A stretch of 64,000 nt of DNA from Lepus europaeus (Eukaryota; Chordata; Mammalia; Lagomorpha; Leporidae). The notes beneath the pieces were generated by a model. The model worked only from the letters and a program-made list of their open reading frames with translations. It was not told where the DNA came from and searched no databases. Location of the stretch: assembly GCF_033115175.1 (NCBI RefSeq), contig NC_084837.1, positions 6,276,266-6,340,265 of the forward strand, given 5' to 3'. A program made the position numbers and the translations under genes. This document shows positions 23,831-36,000 of the stretch, in pieces. Within the stretch, counting starts at the first letter, position 1. Each line of letters begins with the position of its first letter.

Positions 23831-26800
23831 TGGAGCCCTATGAAAAGAGGGTTTTATGGAAACATTACTATCCTTGAGTTGGAAAGCTCTGGCTGCTTAG
23901 TTGGTTAACTCTCAACAAAAAGAAAATTCCTCTGTTTTGCTTTCCAAATAAATCAACTTAAAACTGAGATACATGAAGTGCCATTAACTCAGTTTGTTAA
24001 AAAGCATGTTCTCAGTTATTACCGTCATGCATTTAATCCCAGTCTGCCCCACCTAAATATGCAGTTATCTGATAATGTTATCTCACCAGAGCGCTAGGAA
24101 ACCACTGGGTCGCAGTTCAGAAGAGCAAGTCCACTCTTTCTTTTGCCTTCCAAGTAAAGGAGAGGAAAACCTAAAAGTAAAAAGCACACATTTTATGAAA
24201 GACTAAATTCCAAGAAGCCTTCATTCCCTCATTAAAATACTGTCAATCGTTGCCATTTGAACAGCTGTCCATTGTCTGTGAACTTAAAAATACATTCATT
24301 ACTGCGATATCATTCTTCATAAGCCGAAGCAGCATCCTGGCATGGGGAATTGTTTTGTGAGTGGGATTATTAAAGAGTTGGGGCCTAAAGGTGTGTGTCT
24401 ATTTTAAAAAGAAATTTTCTGATTGCAGATAACTTCTCAATTTGATTTAGTGTCGAACGATAGTGATGGGGTTGATAAGTGAGCATGCATCGGTAATTCA
24501 TCTTGTGCTGGTAGAAATTTACAGCAAAGCAGTGCTTTCCCAACAGTGACAAGCCCTATTAATCTTCTTCAGACACATTTCAATAGGTGTTCCCATCTGT
24601 GGCCAACATCTAAACACTGTGGCATCACTGGCGACTTGAAGACACCTTCATTTCAAGTTACACTAGTGAAAATGTGATACTAGATTGTACTCTATTTTTT
24701 AACCTAATTCTCTCTCTTCATTCAATTAGCCTTTCTTGCCTGGATTTTCTGCTCTTGTGTAACATTTCCCAGGGAGAGCTCTCAGAGATTTGGTTTCTTA
24801 GAGATGCACAATCTCCCCCAAGGTTAGCAACCAACAATTTTTTTTTTTTTTTTTTTTACAAATTAAAATTGCACCGATTCCCAGTTCTGACAGTCATCGA
24901 TCGACTTGTGATTGTGAATGTCCTTAGAAGGTAGAACCTACACAAATGAAGCCTGCCAGTGCATTAAGAAAAAGAGGAGGGCTATAAAATTCATTTGTGT
25001 TAATATTTGAAATACAGTTTTGTATTCTGAGCTGTGATGCTGAGTTTCAGTGTGAAGAATGCTGGGAAAAGGAGAAGCAGGTAGAACCGGGTGGAGAAAG
25101 CAGCCTGTGTACACATTTGCCCAACATACAGGGTCCCTAGGTTGAAAATCTTTTTCTTTTTTTCCTTTTGCATCCACTTGTGAACCTGCCTTTAGAGAGA
25201 GAAATAAAATAATCTCTTCAGGGATAGATTATGTCCTTTACATCACTCCATTCTATCAGGAATGTGCTTTTCCTGGCTGCAAGTTGAGTCTAGGTGAAGA
25301 CTGCAAAGGGAGTGTTTGATTTTTTCCTTTTTTTTTTTTTTTTTTTTTTTTGGATTGCACTAAAGTGCTTTTTGTACCATTTTCAATTTCATGATGGGTT
25401 TGATCTTGCAAAAAAAGTGGGTTGGAACAGCACTTTTCTTGTGCACTTTAGAAATCTTTCAAAAGAGAAAACTCTGACAGTCTCATTTTGGAAAGGTTAG
25501 CTACATCTGCATCATGGTGGAATTGTTGAACTTCACTGAAATCTTTATCATATGTGATCCTGAAATATACAAATATATATATATATATACATTTGCATGT
25601 GGTGTGCGCACATATACATAGTGTATTACTAATGTATGTTCATGATCATTTGAGTTTGTTATGGATCTCAGTAACCTTATTGTAGGTGGCAAGTTTCAAT
25701 GTGCCATATTAATAACTTGTTATCCAAGACAAATTAAGTCCTTATGTGTCAGAAGCACTCGGCACTGGATTATCTACAAGACAAGTATTTATTGAATAAA
25801 TGTTGAGTCCAATTTCATTTTAATGTGACTGACTCTATGTTTCAGCCTCTTAGGCAGAGATAAAAACACTCAGACCTATAACTGTGTTGCAACATTACAC
25901 CTAACTTGTCTATTTCTATTATTGTCTTTCTACATACAATATGGGAAGAAGGTTTTTTTTTTTTTTCTTTTTTGGAGGAGGGGGGGTTGTTGTTCTGAAG
26001 AGCAAGGGGAGAGACAGAAAAACGGCTGGCATTCAGCCTAAAGAGAAATCATTGAAACAAATTAATCCTATGCCGTTTAAATTGACATGGTAATCCATCA
26101 TCAGAGAAGGCAAACTCTGAAAGCAATCTAGAATCTGCCCTGCTCTTTCCCTGGCCCTGGAGGCACAAAGACAGATAGTAAAAGAAGGAGGGGGGAATCA
26201 TAAAAGTTAGGAATGCCTCAGAAAAGACTAAAATCGCCTGTATCAGCTCTCACTGTTCTGGCTCTGCAAGCCTCCATTGGAAAGGAGAGGTTAACTTTCA
26301 ACAGTTGCTTTCCCAAGTTTCCCTGTTTAGTGGTGGGACTGTGGTGTCCAGCTCCAAAAGTCTGCTGCCAGGCAAACCCCAGCCTGTCGCGTCTCAAAAG
26401 TTGACCAGCTGGGAACCTGGGCAGGACCCACTCTTACACAGAAACTTTCCCAAAGTGGTAAGGGGCTTCTTTGTGGGGGTCAGGATTGGGGTTTGGTGTT
26501 GGCTGGCTTTGACTGTTGCTGTTCTGGAGTTTTGCTTTTGGTTTGTTTGTTTTTTGTTTAGTTTTGGTTTGGTTTGGTTTTTGTTTGTTTTGTTTTTTAA
26601 TTTTTTGATGGGGGAGGGTGGGAAGCAATCTTTTTCTTATTTTTTGTCCTCCTGGAATCATCTCATTTTGTACTCCATGACACGGCATATTATGATAACT
26701 TTGAAAAGCAGGCTCTGATAGCATCCCTAAAAATGAAGGTGAGCCCCCCTGCCCTGCCACGGTCTTCTTTCATCTTGGGGGTTTCTTTCTATAATCTCCC

Positions 26801-29800
26801 TTCACTTCAAAATGCCTGTGATGGTGGATTGTGAAAACTTGCTGTAAAATTCAAAAATGATCTAATATAAAACTGAAACATCACATCTTGGGGACAGTCA
26901 GGATGAGATAAAACCTTATTAAGGGTTCAGCTGTAAAACCAGTGTGCCTGTATTTCCAACACACTGCACCCTGAGAGTCAGCGTCTCCTTAGGTGATAGA
27001 TGTGGTGTGCTCCTGTTTGTCCTTGGGGGAAGGGGGCATCTTGCAGGCATGCCCTCCTCCATTGCTGCCCGAACACATACTTGGGAACACAGGAATGCAT
27101 CTTGTTTTCCGATTCAGCTATGCACTCAGCCTGTAAATGTTGAAAATATATTTTAATTTCAAAAACTCACTCTGTTAACAACAGACAGTGTGTGAAGACA
27201 AAAATCCAAAATAATAGGACCAAAGGCCAACAGCAGAAGGACATAAATATAAACTGCTATACCCAGCAGCTGCCCCATTTTAATTTATCTGGAATAGAGT
27301 TTCCTCCAGCTTATTCAGAAAACTTTATATATTGCTGAAACTTTAGAATAGACATCACACCTCTTTCCTAGAATTAGAATTTTTATGGTTTTTTAAAAGG
27401 GAGTGGATAATTCTTGCATACTGACTAATGCCTTTTAAAGCACATAACCAGAAAAGACAAATGAAAGGCATTTCTAGGGCAAATAGGAAAAGAGAGTTAA
27501 AGGCTCTTCCATTAAATATTCATCCACAGCCATGCCAGTTGCAATTGTAAGAGTTGTTAGGAAAGAAGAACAGGTTGAGGTGTTTGCTTTTAATAGAACC
27601 TGGGGGATTGCAAGAGGAGCTCTTCAATAACTGAGCTTTCAGTTGCAGTTCCTGAAAAAGATCTGATGCTGTTGAATTTGTTTTCAAGTTATAGACGATG
27701 TGGACATTAGCAAAATAGCATATGATTTAAAAAGCCATTAAATTAACCAAAATCACATGAAAGAAAATCAATGAATCAGGAAGCATAAAAGTTTATCATT
27801 CAGAGGAGACTGTGAAGAAAAATATCCTTTGTAAACTTCCCTCTGTTTGGATTCTACAATACCAGCTTCTTTTCAATTATTTGGTAAGGTGGCAACCAAC
27901 TCTACGAAACAAACACAAAAAATGTACAACCTATCCTTGGAAGCAAATACCTAAATTAACGTACATTCTGCAAAGAAATAGCCTTCCCTAATCTTTTAGC
28001 CTGACATGTGATCTGATGTGGTCCTGTCAAGAAATGCCCAACATGACATTTCTCACTGAAGTCAATGCTTTAATGTCTTCACTTTTGCTTTAACTATTTA
28101 AAGTGACATCATCTCAATCAATTTACCTCAGTCAAGTATATAGGAATCGCTTGGATAAGGTTGATTAACTTATAATAAATTGTACTAAGTGGATAGGAGA
28201 AGTACCTTTGTCTGCCCTGTATTCAAATGAACAAGACCATTGTAAATTTCACTGAAACAATACACTTTGTAAACCCTCAAGCTGATGCTTCCTTTGATCA
28301 GGGAGCTGAATATGTTAGCAGCACACCTCCTCTTAATTTTGCACAGAATTTTTAACTTTAGTTTTTTTTTAATCATGTGCCTTCCCATTTCAAGAAATTA
28401 ACCTTTTAAGAGGAGAAATGAAGTTGGTAATTTAGTTAATTAAGTCTTTCTAAATTTATACATAATGCTTTTCTATTGTGGTATCGTGTCTGTCTGTGAC
28501 CATCCAGTTACTCCCCTAATCAGATGCTTTATATGTTTTTTGTAAAGCTTTCTGAAAACCAGTGGTACTGAAATTCCTTCTTAAATTATTTTTCTTCTTC
28601 TGAAATTTACCTTTAGTTTGTGGTTAAAAGCAATTAAATCCAATAAATCCCCTTAGTTGTTCTGCTTGTATTTTCTTTAAGTACACTGATGCAGCTGATT
28701 AGCAATATTAATTTATCTGGAAATTTGCCTAAAACCTTCACATTTAAATGACTGGCACTTGATATCATTTGATTAATGCTTTTTTGACATACCAAAAATT
28801 AACTGTCCTCAAGATTTCATTACCACCGTCTTAAGAAAGAAAAAAAAATAAGAAAGTCAACCATTCCCCTCTCTGTCCACTTCTAAATGGGACCTGATGT
28901 CCACATGGCTTTCGATCTCTTCAGAACTTTCTCACCAAGGAGTTGCTTTGCAATATAACATTAATATAAAAAGCGTGTAGAGCCCCCATCAGACCTGGCT
29001 AAATGGGCAGAGGACTCCCTGATGCCACCCTCTCCAGCTACAGCCTCAGTTCACCAATCTCCTGAAGAGGGAAATGCAGGAGTGTAGCCCTGAGCTTTTA
29101 AATAACAGTAGGGAAAAGAGGCACAGCTTTTGTTTAAACACCCTGCCTAAGCTACCAAACCGGAGCTGCTTTTTTACCTTGAAGTGCCATTCTATGGGTT
29201 TTGCAAGCCACAACAGCTTTAGCATCACTAGGTGCCTGGATTTCCACAATAGTGAGTGCAAGGAGCTCATTCACAAACCTTTTTTTTTTTTTCACTGCTT
29301 TCTGCCAGACTCCCGGAATGCATGGGTGAGTGACAGACTCTATCTAGTGCTTGAGTATATGAATCTTGAATCCATCCAGGGACTTCTAACGCCATGGAAA
29401 TGTCCACACACCCATGTGCATACACCTTCCTGCACGTGACTGGTGTGTAACCGTCCACTGAAATGCCACCCAGTGCGAAGCCAGCAGAATATATTCTTCT
29501 TATCCCCTCCAGACTTTATGGCTATAATTTGACCCCTGGAGGAAATATAAATGGGATTCTATTTAAATGAATGAAGGTAAACGATGCAGTGGGGTCTTTG
29601 TTTTACTTTTGAAAACTCCCTCTCACAATAATCTAGCGCTGTCCACACGCTGGATATATGTTGAAGGTGAGCTGGGCGGCCGGTTAGAATGGAAGGAAAT
29701 AGCTCCCTGCGTTAGGTCCCCTCTCCTCCGAGGTCCCTCATCGTGGAGCCGGCGTGGGGATGCGAGCGACAGCTGTGAATGGAAGCTGCTCTCACGGAAA

Positions 29801-30429
29801 GGCTGAGCCCTACAACCTTTGCATTTCCCTGCCCTTCCCCTTCCTTCCGCCCTCTCTCCTTTCCTCCTCTCCTCCCTTCCTTCCTGGTGTGCATCATGTT
29901 TGCCACAGTCCCTTTGGTAGATCAGTGTAGTTAACCTACGCCCTGGCCAAGACCGACAAGGGTTAATGGAGACCCGGCTCCTGACACCGCCAGGTCAGCG
30001 ACGCTGGTCAGCTCCCAATGCAGGAATGAGAGGATTACTGAAGAAGGAATTCCGAACACGACCTCCTCACACCTGAACAGAACGCTCCAATCCATTGGGA
30101 TTCATAATCATCATTAGGAAAAAAAAAAAAAAAAAAAACTCCCTTCTGGAAAAACGGTTAATTGGATCTGCGGTTATATTTCCTGTTGCACCGAAGCGCC
30201 AGGCAGGCATCCTGAACTGAACCCCTCAAGCCGCCCAGAACATGAAGCAGTGGACAGGGGGAGGGGCCGACCGTCCCGCGCATACACACACATGCATGTG
30301 CACACACGTACATACATGTAGGGCGCTATCAGTTTCCTAGGGAAAAGAAGATTTTTAGGAGAAGGTCAGGAGTGGGCAAAGGAAGAAGAAACGAAGAAGG
30401 TTCTCCTCTCTCCTCACCCTCCGCCCCTC
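23831..30429. other. Repeat-poor AT-rich flank
   Basis: No recent SINE and no coding exon. T runs lie at 24838-24857 and 25328-25351 and GT-rich T tracts near 26540-26610. Several stretches (24240-24660, 28560-28860) have AT-rich, TAAT-containing text typical of developmental non-coding elements. Confidence 0.5.
25570..25592. repeat. (AT)n microsatellite
   Basis: Short ATATATAT run within AT-rich single-copy DNA. Confidence 0.75.
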
Positions 30430-32590
30430 CTCTCTCTACTTGGTGTTCTGCAGCTGTCTTGAACCCCGTGGCGAGCGAGCCTCCAGCCACAGAAGCGCAA
30501 AGCCACGACCTCGCCGCTGGGGTGCCCTCGCCAGTGTCCCCAACCCGCCTGAGTCCGGCCAGCCTGGACACCTCCGCCACTTAAGGTCCCTGCACCAGCC
30601 TGCACCCCCCTCTCCCCGACAAGTTTCCACCTCCATCAGGGCTGTGGCCTGATGCCCCCAAAGCTGATTTCCCGCCTTGCAGAGCACGGGGACCGCACAG
30701 GGGGCACTTCTCCTAGGAGGTTCCTTGCCCCTGGCCTTCTTCCTCGGCCGCAGACTTCGCCGCACCTGCCCCGAACCGCTCCAGGCGCCCCGCAGTACCC
30801 GGCGGCCTCCTTCGACGCCGGATGGCTGGGAAGGAAAGGCGGCGAGCTGGGCTGGCTCACCAGGTCCTCTTCGGAAATATGGGAGGATTTAAAGGGACTT
30901 AAAGGGGAGAAAGCTGTGGGTGCGGCGGGACACGGCTGGCGGGAGCCCCCCGAAATGCTCGGGGGAGGAATGCAACTCGTGTGGGCCACACCTGTCCTCC
31001 TGGGCGCAGCCCGGACAGACGGCGCAAGGCGCACGCTCCCTCGAGGGCGCGCCGCACCTGCGACCGCCTCCCGGGGGCACCTGGCCACCGGGCTCGCGGC
31101 GCGGAGCCCGCGCAGCTCCCGCGCCCTGCACCGCGCGGCGGCCGGCGCGGCCCTCACTCGGCGCCGGCGCGGCGGAGCCGGGCGGGGCGGCCTCCCTGCC
31201 GCCGGCTGCGCCCTCGCGTCTCCCGTCGAGGAGAGGGGGAAGCCGGCCTGCGCCCGGAGCTCTCCGGGAGCTGGTCGGGCCGCCCCGCGCGAGGCCTGCT
31301 CCCCCCTCCCCCGGCAGCCTCGCCAAATCCCTGAAAGCCCCGTCCCCCTCGGTCACCCCGGGGGCTTCTAATCACTCCGTATCGATTTCCCTAACTCTTT
31401 TCATCCCGTTGAAGACACATCTTAAAACACTCCAGGCCGGAGTGTGCTCTGGGCTTTATCCACACTAATAAAATGATTTACCCTTCTCTCCGCGCTCTTC
31501 TCACAGAGGAAAATCGTTGGAGCCCCGGCTATTTGTGTGTGATCAGTAAATATTTAGTGCGGTGACATCCTCGGCTAGGCTGCGGATCGATCCGGGGCCC
31601 ACCGGGAGGTGCGCACGGGCCGGGCGGGGCCGCGCCGGGCCCGCCGAGGGGCTTCGCCCGCCCTTGCCGCTGCCGGCCGCTGATTTACGGCCTCGGCAAC
31701 CGGCGAGGGAGGGGGCTCCAGCGCGACTGGAAAATCAGCTTTTCCACCTTTTTACTTTTGACGTTCAGCCACTTCCCTGGGCTCCCCCCACGCCGCCCCT
31801 TCCGACGGCGCCCCGTGCGGCCCTGAGGCCCGGGGACCACCTATCACAGCCCGAGCGGGGGCGGCGGGGAGGCCCCAGCCCCTGCCCCGGGGGTCACCTC
31901 CTTCGTGGCGAGCTGCTCTCCACCCGCCCACAACCTCGGAGGGTGGAGAGGAGGGGGTGGAGAAGGCCAGGGCTGCCCTTCGCTGGACCTGGAGCTCCGC
32001 CGCTCGCCACCCTTTCTCGGACCCTCTCTGCCTTTGCCCTGCTCCCGCGTCGGCGGGTCGACGCCCCTCTGGCCGGGATGGAGTCCAGGGCGAACTTTCA
32101 CTTTCCTGGCACAGAGGCGCCCCTTTCCTTCGCTTCGGGAAAGCGCCCGAGCCTGGAGATGTTATGAGGACTTCTGCCCCAAGGCTGGGGGGCCGCGGCC
32201 GGCCGGTGTCTGCGCCCCCTGGCCCTGCCGGCCTCCGCCAGGGCTCACCCCGTTTCGTTGCTGCAGGGCAGCACCGGGGACCTGGGACTCCAGGAAGCGG
32301 GCCCGACCCGGAATGGGGCCGGCACTTCCGACGTCCAACGGTCGAAGCCACCTGAGACTGCTCTGTTTCCAGGGGAGGAGAGTGAGGGACACCAGCCCCT
32401 CGGGCTCCACCGCCCTAGGGCCACGGGCACCGTCCTGAAGGTCTGCAACACCGCCACCCACCTGTTGGCAGGCCTGTGCCCCTTTCACCTGGGGCCCGGG
32501 CCTCTGCAGTGTGCGACCTTGCTGGGTCCACGCCCCCCTCCCGGACGCTGGCGCCTTCTCCTTTGTCCTGGCCAGGACCCTCTCAACTGC
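30430..32590. promoter_or_regulatory. Upstream CpG island, no gene recognised
   Basis: A CpG-dense 2.1-kb block begins 3-5 kb before the alternative NR2F2 exon. AT-rich DNA around 31.38-31.57 kb (CACTAATAAAATG, CAGTAAATATTTAG) splits it in two. Several 100-240 codon frames exist on both strands, but none resembles a protein family or is clearly favoured over its antisense frame. It may be a promoter for an antisense or upstream non-coding transcript, or a Polycomb-associated orphan island. Confidence 0.6.
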
Positions 32591-34699
32591 CTTATCTGCA
32601 GACTCTATCTTTATACTAATGCATACTTAATTGGTCCGTCTTGACTGTCCATATAAAACAATTTAATTAGGGTGCTTTCTTGCTTTGGAGGGCAAAAGGA
32701 AAAAAAAATCTGCCCAACGCTTATTGTATTTAGCACCAATACAGGCAGAAAATGTAGCACAAGTTTTTGGTTGAAAGAGCACCTCTGTGCCCATTGAAGG
32801 GCGTTGATCCGAAAAGACAGAAAGGACAAGTAAAATCGATTTGAAGCGACCCTCTCTGTCCCTTTCACACCATTCAGAAACTCCATTCCTTCTAAGACAA
32901 AGCCCAGCGCCTTGGGAATTCTCAGGGGAAAAGAGGACCCCAGTCCCACAAGCCCAGGGCACTTTTTTAAAAATCGGCAATATTCCACTTAAACCCCACA
33001 CTCGGTGCCGTGCCCCCCACGGCTCCTAGGCATGTGTGGGTTTCACCAGCGCCCCCTCAAAAAAGGCAGGCAGTGGCTGACAAACTCCCAACTCCACTGG
33101 CCACTTGGCTTCCTGGCCAGGGCAGGCCAGTCTTTTAGGGTTAGTGCAGCCCTCACCTTTGACCCCTCCAGATCTAAGCGGCTGCCAACCCTGGCCAAAG
33201 TTAAAAGAAAATGGCAACAACAACAAAAACAAAACATTTCTCTGCTCCTCAGGCCAGGGAATCCAGTTCTGGTTCATCGACCAGAGCCACGGCACCCAAG
33301 AGCCACCTCCATCCCTAACTCCCACCCCACCAATGACCTGCTCTAGCCACCTCTGACCGCAGGAGGGAACTCAAGTTGTCAGGGTGGCACGGCTGGACTG
33401 AGGCGTGAGCTGCCCGGTCTGGACGGTCCCTACCAGGAACCCGGAATGCCGGGTTAGGGGCAAGGAGCCCAGGTGAGGAAGGCAGTCCTCCATCAGCCCT
33501 GGCGAGAAAGGGAGGAGGGAGGAGAAGAGCTGGGGAGGGGGAAGGAGGGGCAGGCCCGCTGCGATCACCTTCACCTGCCCTGAGCTGGCCTCCTGGTTCA
33601 ACCAGCGCTCGACCTTCAGCTGGGGTTGAAGGGGCGGGGCGCAAGGGAGGGGCACCCCCCAGTTACACAAGTGGCCTCCTTCTACTCAGAGAATGAGTTC
33701 ACCCCCTCAGGAGCCTCACCTTCCACCCGCTCCTGCAACTGATGAGACAAACCGCAAGGAAGAACTTCTGCAGCCCGTATTTATGGTATTAATGAATAGT
33801 TAAAAAAAGATTTACACTTCTTATGATCAATATTCTGAGTTATTTCCCTCAAAGTATATAATTACAGTGTCTTCAGAGTTTTCATCATTGTTTGAGGTGG
33901 CAAAACCATTTGTAATTTTCATTAGCCAGTAAACATGTAATTAACATTCAGCACTGTGTTTAACTTAATTCCTGTTTAAGACAAGGACAAGAAGCAGCCG
34001 AAGAGCATTATTTCCATTTGTCAAGTCTGACATACATCTTACCATAACAGTCTCCCAAAATAAAAGATCTGTGTTTCCCCATTATTCTCCTCTTAAAACA
34101 ACCCCCCAAAAAAATCCATTACTTAAAACCGTTTTAAAAGTGTGAGGAGGCAGTCTTAGTTTATTCTCAGTTTTTGCTGGTTAACAGTATTCCTGTTCCC
34201 TCTATTCATTTCGGGGAGAAGATTAAAAGAGGGGGTGAACTGGGCATTCATTCTATGGAGGCATGAAATGGGGAACCCCTCCCCCCCAAAAAAACAGAGT
34301 TCCTCTTCAGGAAAGTTCTAGAATGGGGACTGGAAAGGGGGAGAGACACAAATCCAGGGGGGAGGGGGGACTCACTGGGGGGAACTTGAGTTAAAAGTAG
34401 GAAATGAGGAATCCAAGGGATTCTTAGGAAAAAAACGTTGCCCTCCTATTTCAAGTTCTATCTTTGATCCAGGGCAAGGGGAGCCTGCGTGCCAGCCTGC
34501 AAGGCTGCTGCTTTTTCCTCTCTTCTCCCACCTCTGTTTTTTCCAACTTGCTTTAGGATTAGCCTCCATCCCTCTGGACCCCAAACAGTGGGATCTGGCT
34601 GCGCCTCGGTCGTCTTGCTTTGCAGTATCGCCCATAGTTGGTGGCGGTTTTCTGCTGAGGCAGAGCCGTTTGCTCCAGCCTCCGACTAAACTCATTAAG
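32591..34699. other. Non-coding DNA between the upstream CpG island and the alternative promoter
   Basis: Contains AT-rich likely regulatory blocks at 32600-32700 and 33760-34050, with GC-rich DNA between them. No gene recognised. Confidence 0.5.
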
Positions 34700-35181
34700 T
34701 TGGGAGATTTTTTTCAATTGGACGGGTGTTTTTAAAGTCTCGTCTTTCCAGCCCCAAACAAGGTGTAACAACGCACTCTTCCTTCTAAGGAATGAGATGA
34801 GAGACAAGGATCACTCCAGACATCTCCTACCTACGGTTTGGGGTTTTTTTTCTTAAAGGCGAGGCTTGCATTCCTCAGCAGCTGTGTACAGACTCCCTGA
34901 AACCTTGTCTCTCTAAAGTTAGTGTGCAGGGTTTTCCAGGGCTGAGAGCTAGCGCCTAATACATGGGGAAGCACTTCCTTGAGGTGGAAGATCTCTCCCG
35001 TCACCTTTCCTCGTTTTCCCTGCAGGCTAGTGCCTACTTTTTATCAGTTTGCACAATCGCTTAGATAAACACCGAGGAGGCGATTCTCTTTAATTATCCA
35101 AGACACATCTTTTCAGGGGGCCAACAAAGCGTTTATTTCCCTCGCCAAACTAAAGGAGAGTTATTCCAGTTTAGAAGGAAG
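34700..35181 (+). promoter_or_regulatory. NR2F2: Alternative NR2F2 promoter and 5' UTR (inferred)
   Basis: This is the stretch just upstream of the alternative ATG at 35182. It is mixed in composition, without lineage repeats, and holds AT-rich motifs such as TTTAATTATCC and GATAAACA. No clear TATA box with a fixed start is visible. Promoter function is inferred only from the first exon that follows. Confidence 0.45.
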
Positions 35182-35224
35182 ATGCAAGCGGTTTGGGACC
35201 TTGAGCAAGGCAAATATGGTTTTG
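35182..35224 (+). CDS. NR2F2: NR2F2 alternative first coding exon (DBD-less isoform, MQAVWDLEQGKYGF)
   Basis: ATG at 35182 opens 14 codons reading MQAVWDLEQGKYGF plus one G, then a consensus donor G|GTATGT at 35225. The phase (one base) equals that of exon 1, so it splices to exon 2 and continues [11 protein letters not shown]. The predicted protein is 281 residues: the ligand-binding domain without zinc fingers. This N-terminus matches what I recall of human NR2F2 isoform b, and the preserved frame and donor argue that it is real. In general, nuclear-receptor isoforms without a DNA-binding domain can dimerise or titrate coregulators without binding DNA. The donor is followed within 25 bp by a CT-rich tract. 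The transcription start of this exon cannot be fixed from sequence. Confidence 0.85.
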
Positions 35225-35246
35225 GTATGTTTACTTACAGTATTTT

Positions 35247-35276
35247 TCTCTCCTCTCTCTCTCTCTCTCTCTCTCC
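35247..35276. repeat. (CT)n run just inside the alternative-exon intron
   Basis: TCTCTCCTCTCTCTCT-type tract beginning 23 bp past the donor at 35225. Confidence 0.85.
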
Positions 35277-35731
35277 TTTCTCACTTTCCTCCTTGTGCTG
35301 TGTGGGGTTGGGGATGACTTGGGGGCTTTTCAGAAATTCGGTTTGCTAACGTGTATGGAATGCCTAGGACTGTGGTTTAAGGGGTTCTGGGGAAGGGGGG
35401 ACAGAGTCAATTCAATGCATTGCCATGTTTTATTACATGTGTGTGGTAGGAGAGGTGGTGCAGGGGGAAGAGGGGGGAAAATGCAATTGCAAAGCTGCCA
35501 AAATATGATTAAGCCAAAGCATAAAGACTGCGGTGCCTCCCATCTCCTCGTCCTGTCTCCTGAAACTCATTTCCTTCCATAGAGAAAGCCGAAAACCAGT
35601 CGGAGAAGCGTGGCTTCCCAAGGAGCAGGCGACTGGGTTTTCTAGCGAAGGAGCTGCCAGGCTCGCGCTAAGTATACGAATTTACTGTTGGATTTGTCTC
35701 TGCGCTTCGTTTTGCAACCTTGTGCAACTGA

Positions 35732-35755
35732 CAGGCAGGCAGGCAGGCAGGCAGG
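35732..35755. repeat. (AGGC)n tetranucleotide repeat
   Basis: About six AGGC units between the alternative NR2F2 exon and the antisense donor. Confidence 0.9.
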
Positions 35756-35850
35756 GCTCGAGAAAAGCGGCGGCCGGCGCCCTCGGCCGCCGGTCGGGGA
35801 GGCGAGCGCCCGGCTAAGCCGGGAGAACCGCGACGAGACGGGGTACTCAC

Positions 35851-36000
35851 CATCCGGCGGGGTGGCGGAGCTGGCGTGCGGGTTTCTGGCAAACGTTTAC
35901 CTTTTGGCTGTCTATTTGCAACCGCGCCGGGCTGACTTAAGCAGCAATTCTGTGCTCTGTCCAGAACGTTCGGGGAACCGTTCCTCATTTTTAAAAAGCC
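35851..36000 (-). ncRNA. Candidate first exon of divergent antisense lncRNA (NR2F2-AS1-like)
   Basis: On the minus strand, GGATG|GTGAGTACC gives a near-perfect donor at 35850-35845. The DNA above it carries a TATA-like TTTTTAAAAA (about 35988-35998) on the same strand. In human, NR2F2-AS1 starts close to and overlaps the alternative NR2F2 5' end, which is 650 bp away here. The exon start and later exons cannot be set from sequence, and I do not recognise the exon itself. No convincing long ORF supports coding. Confidence 0.4.

Noticed and set aside
30652-31371. Long frames (up to 239 codons) on both strands in the upstream CpG island
   Set aside because: Competing frames on both strands, Pro/Arg/Ala composition and no domain; explained by lack of stop codons in GC-rich DNA.
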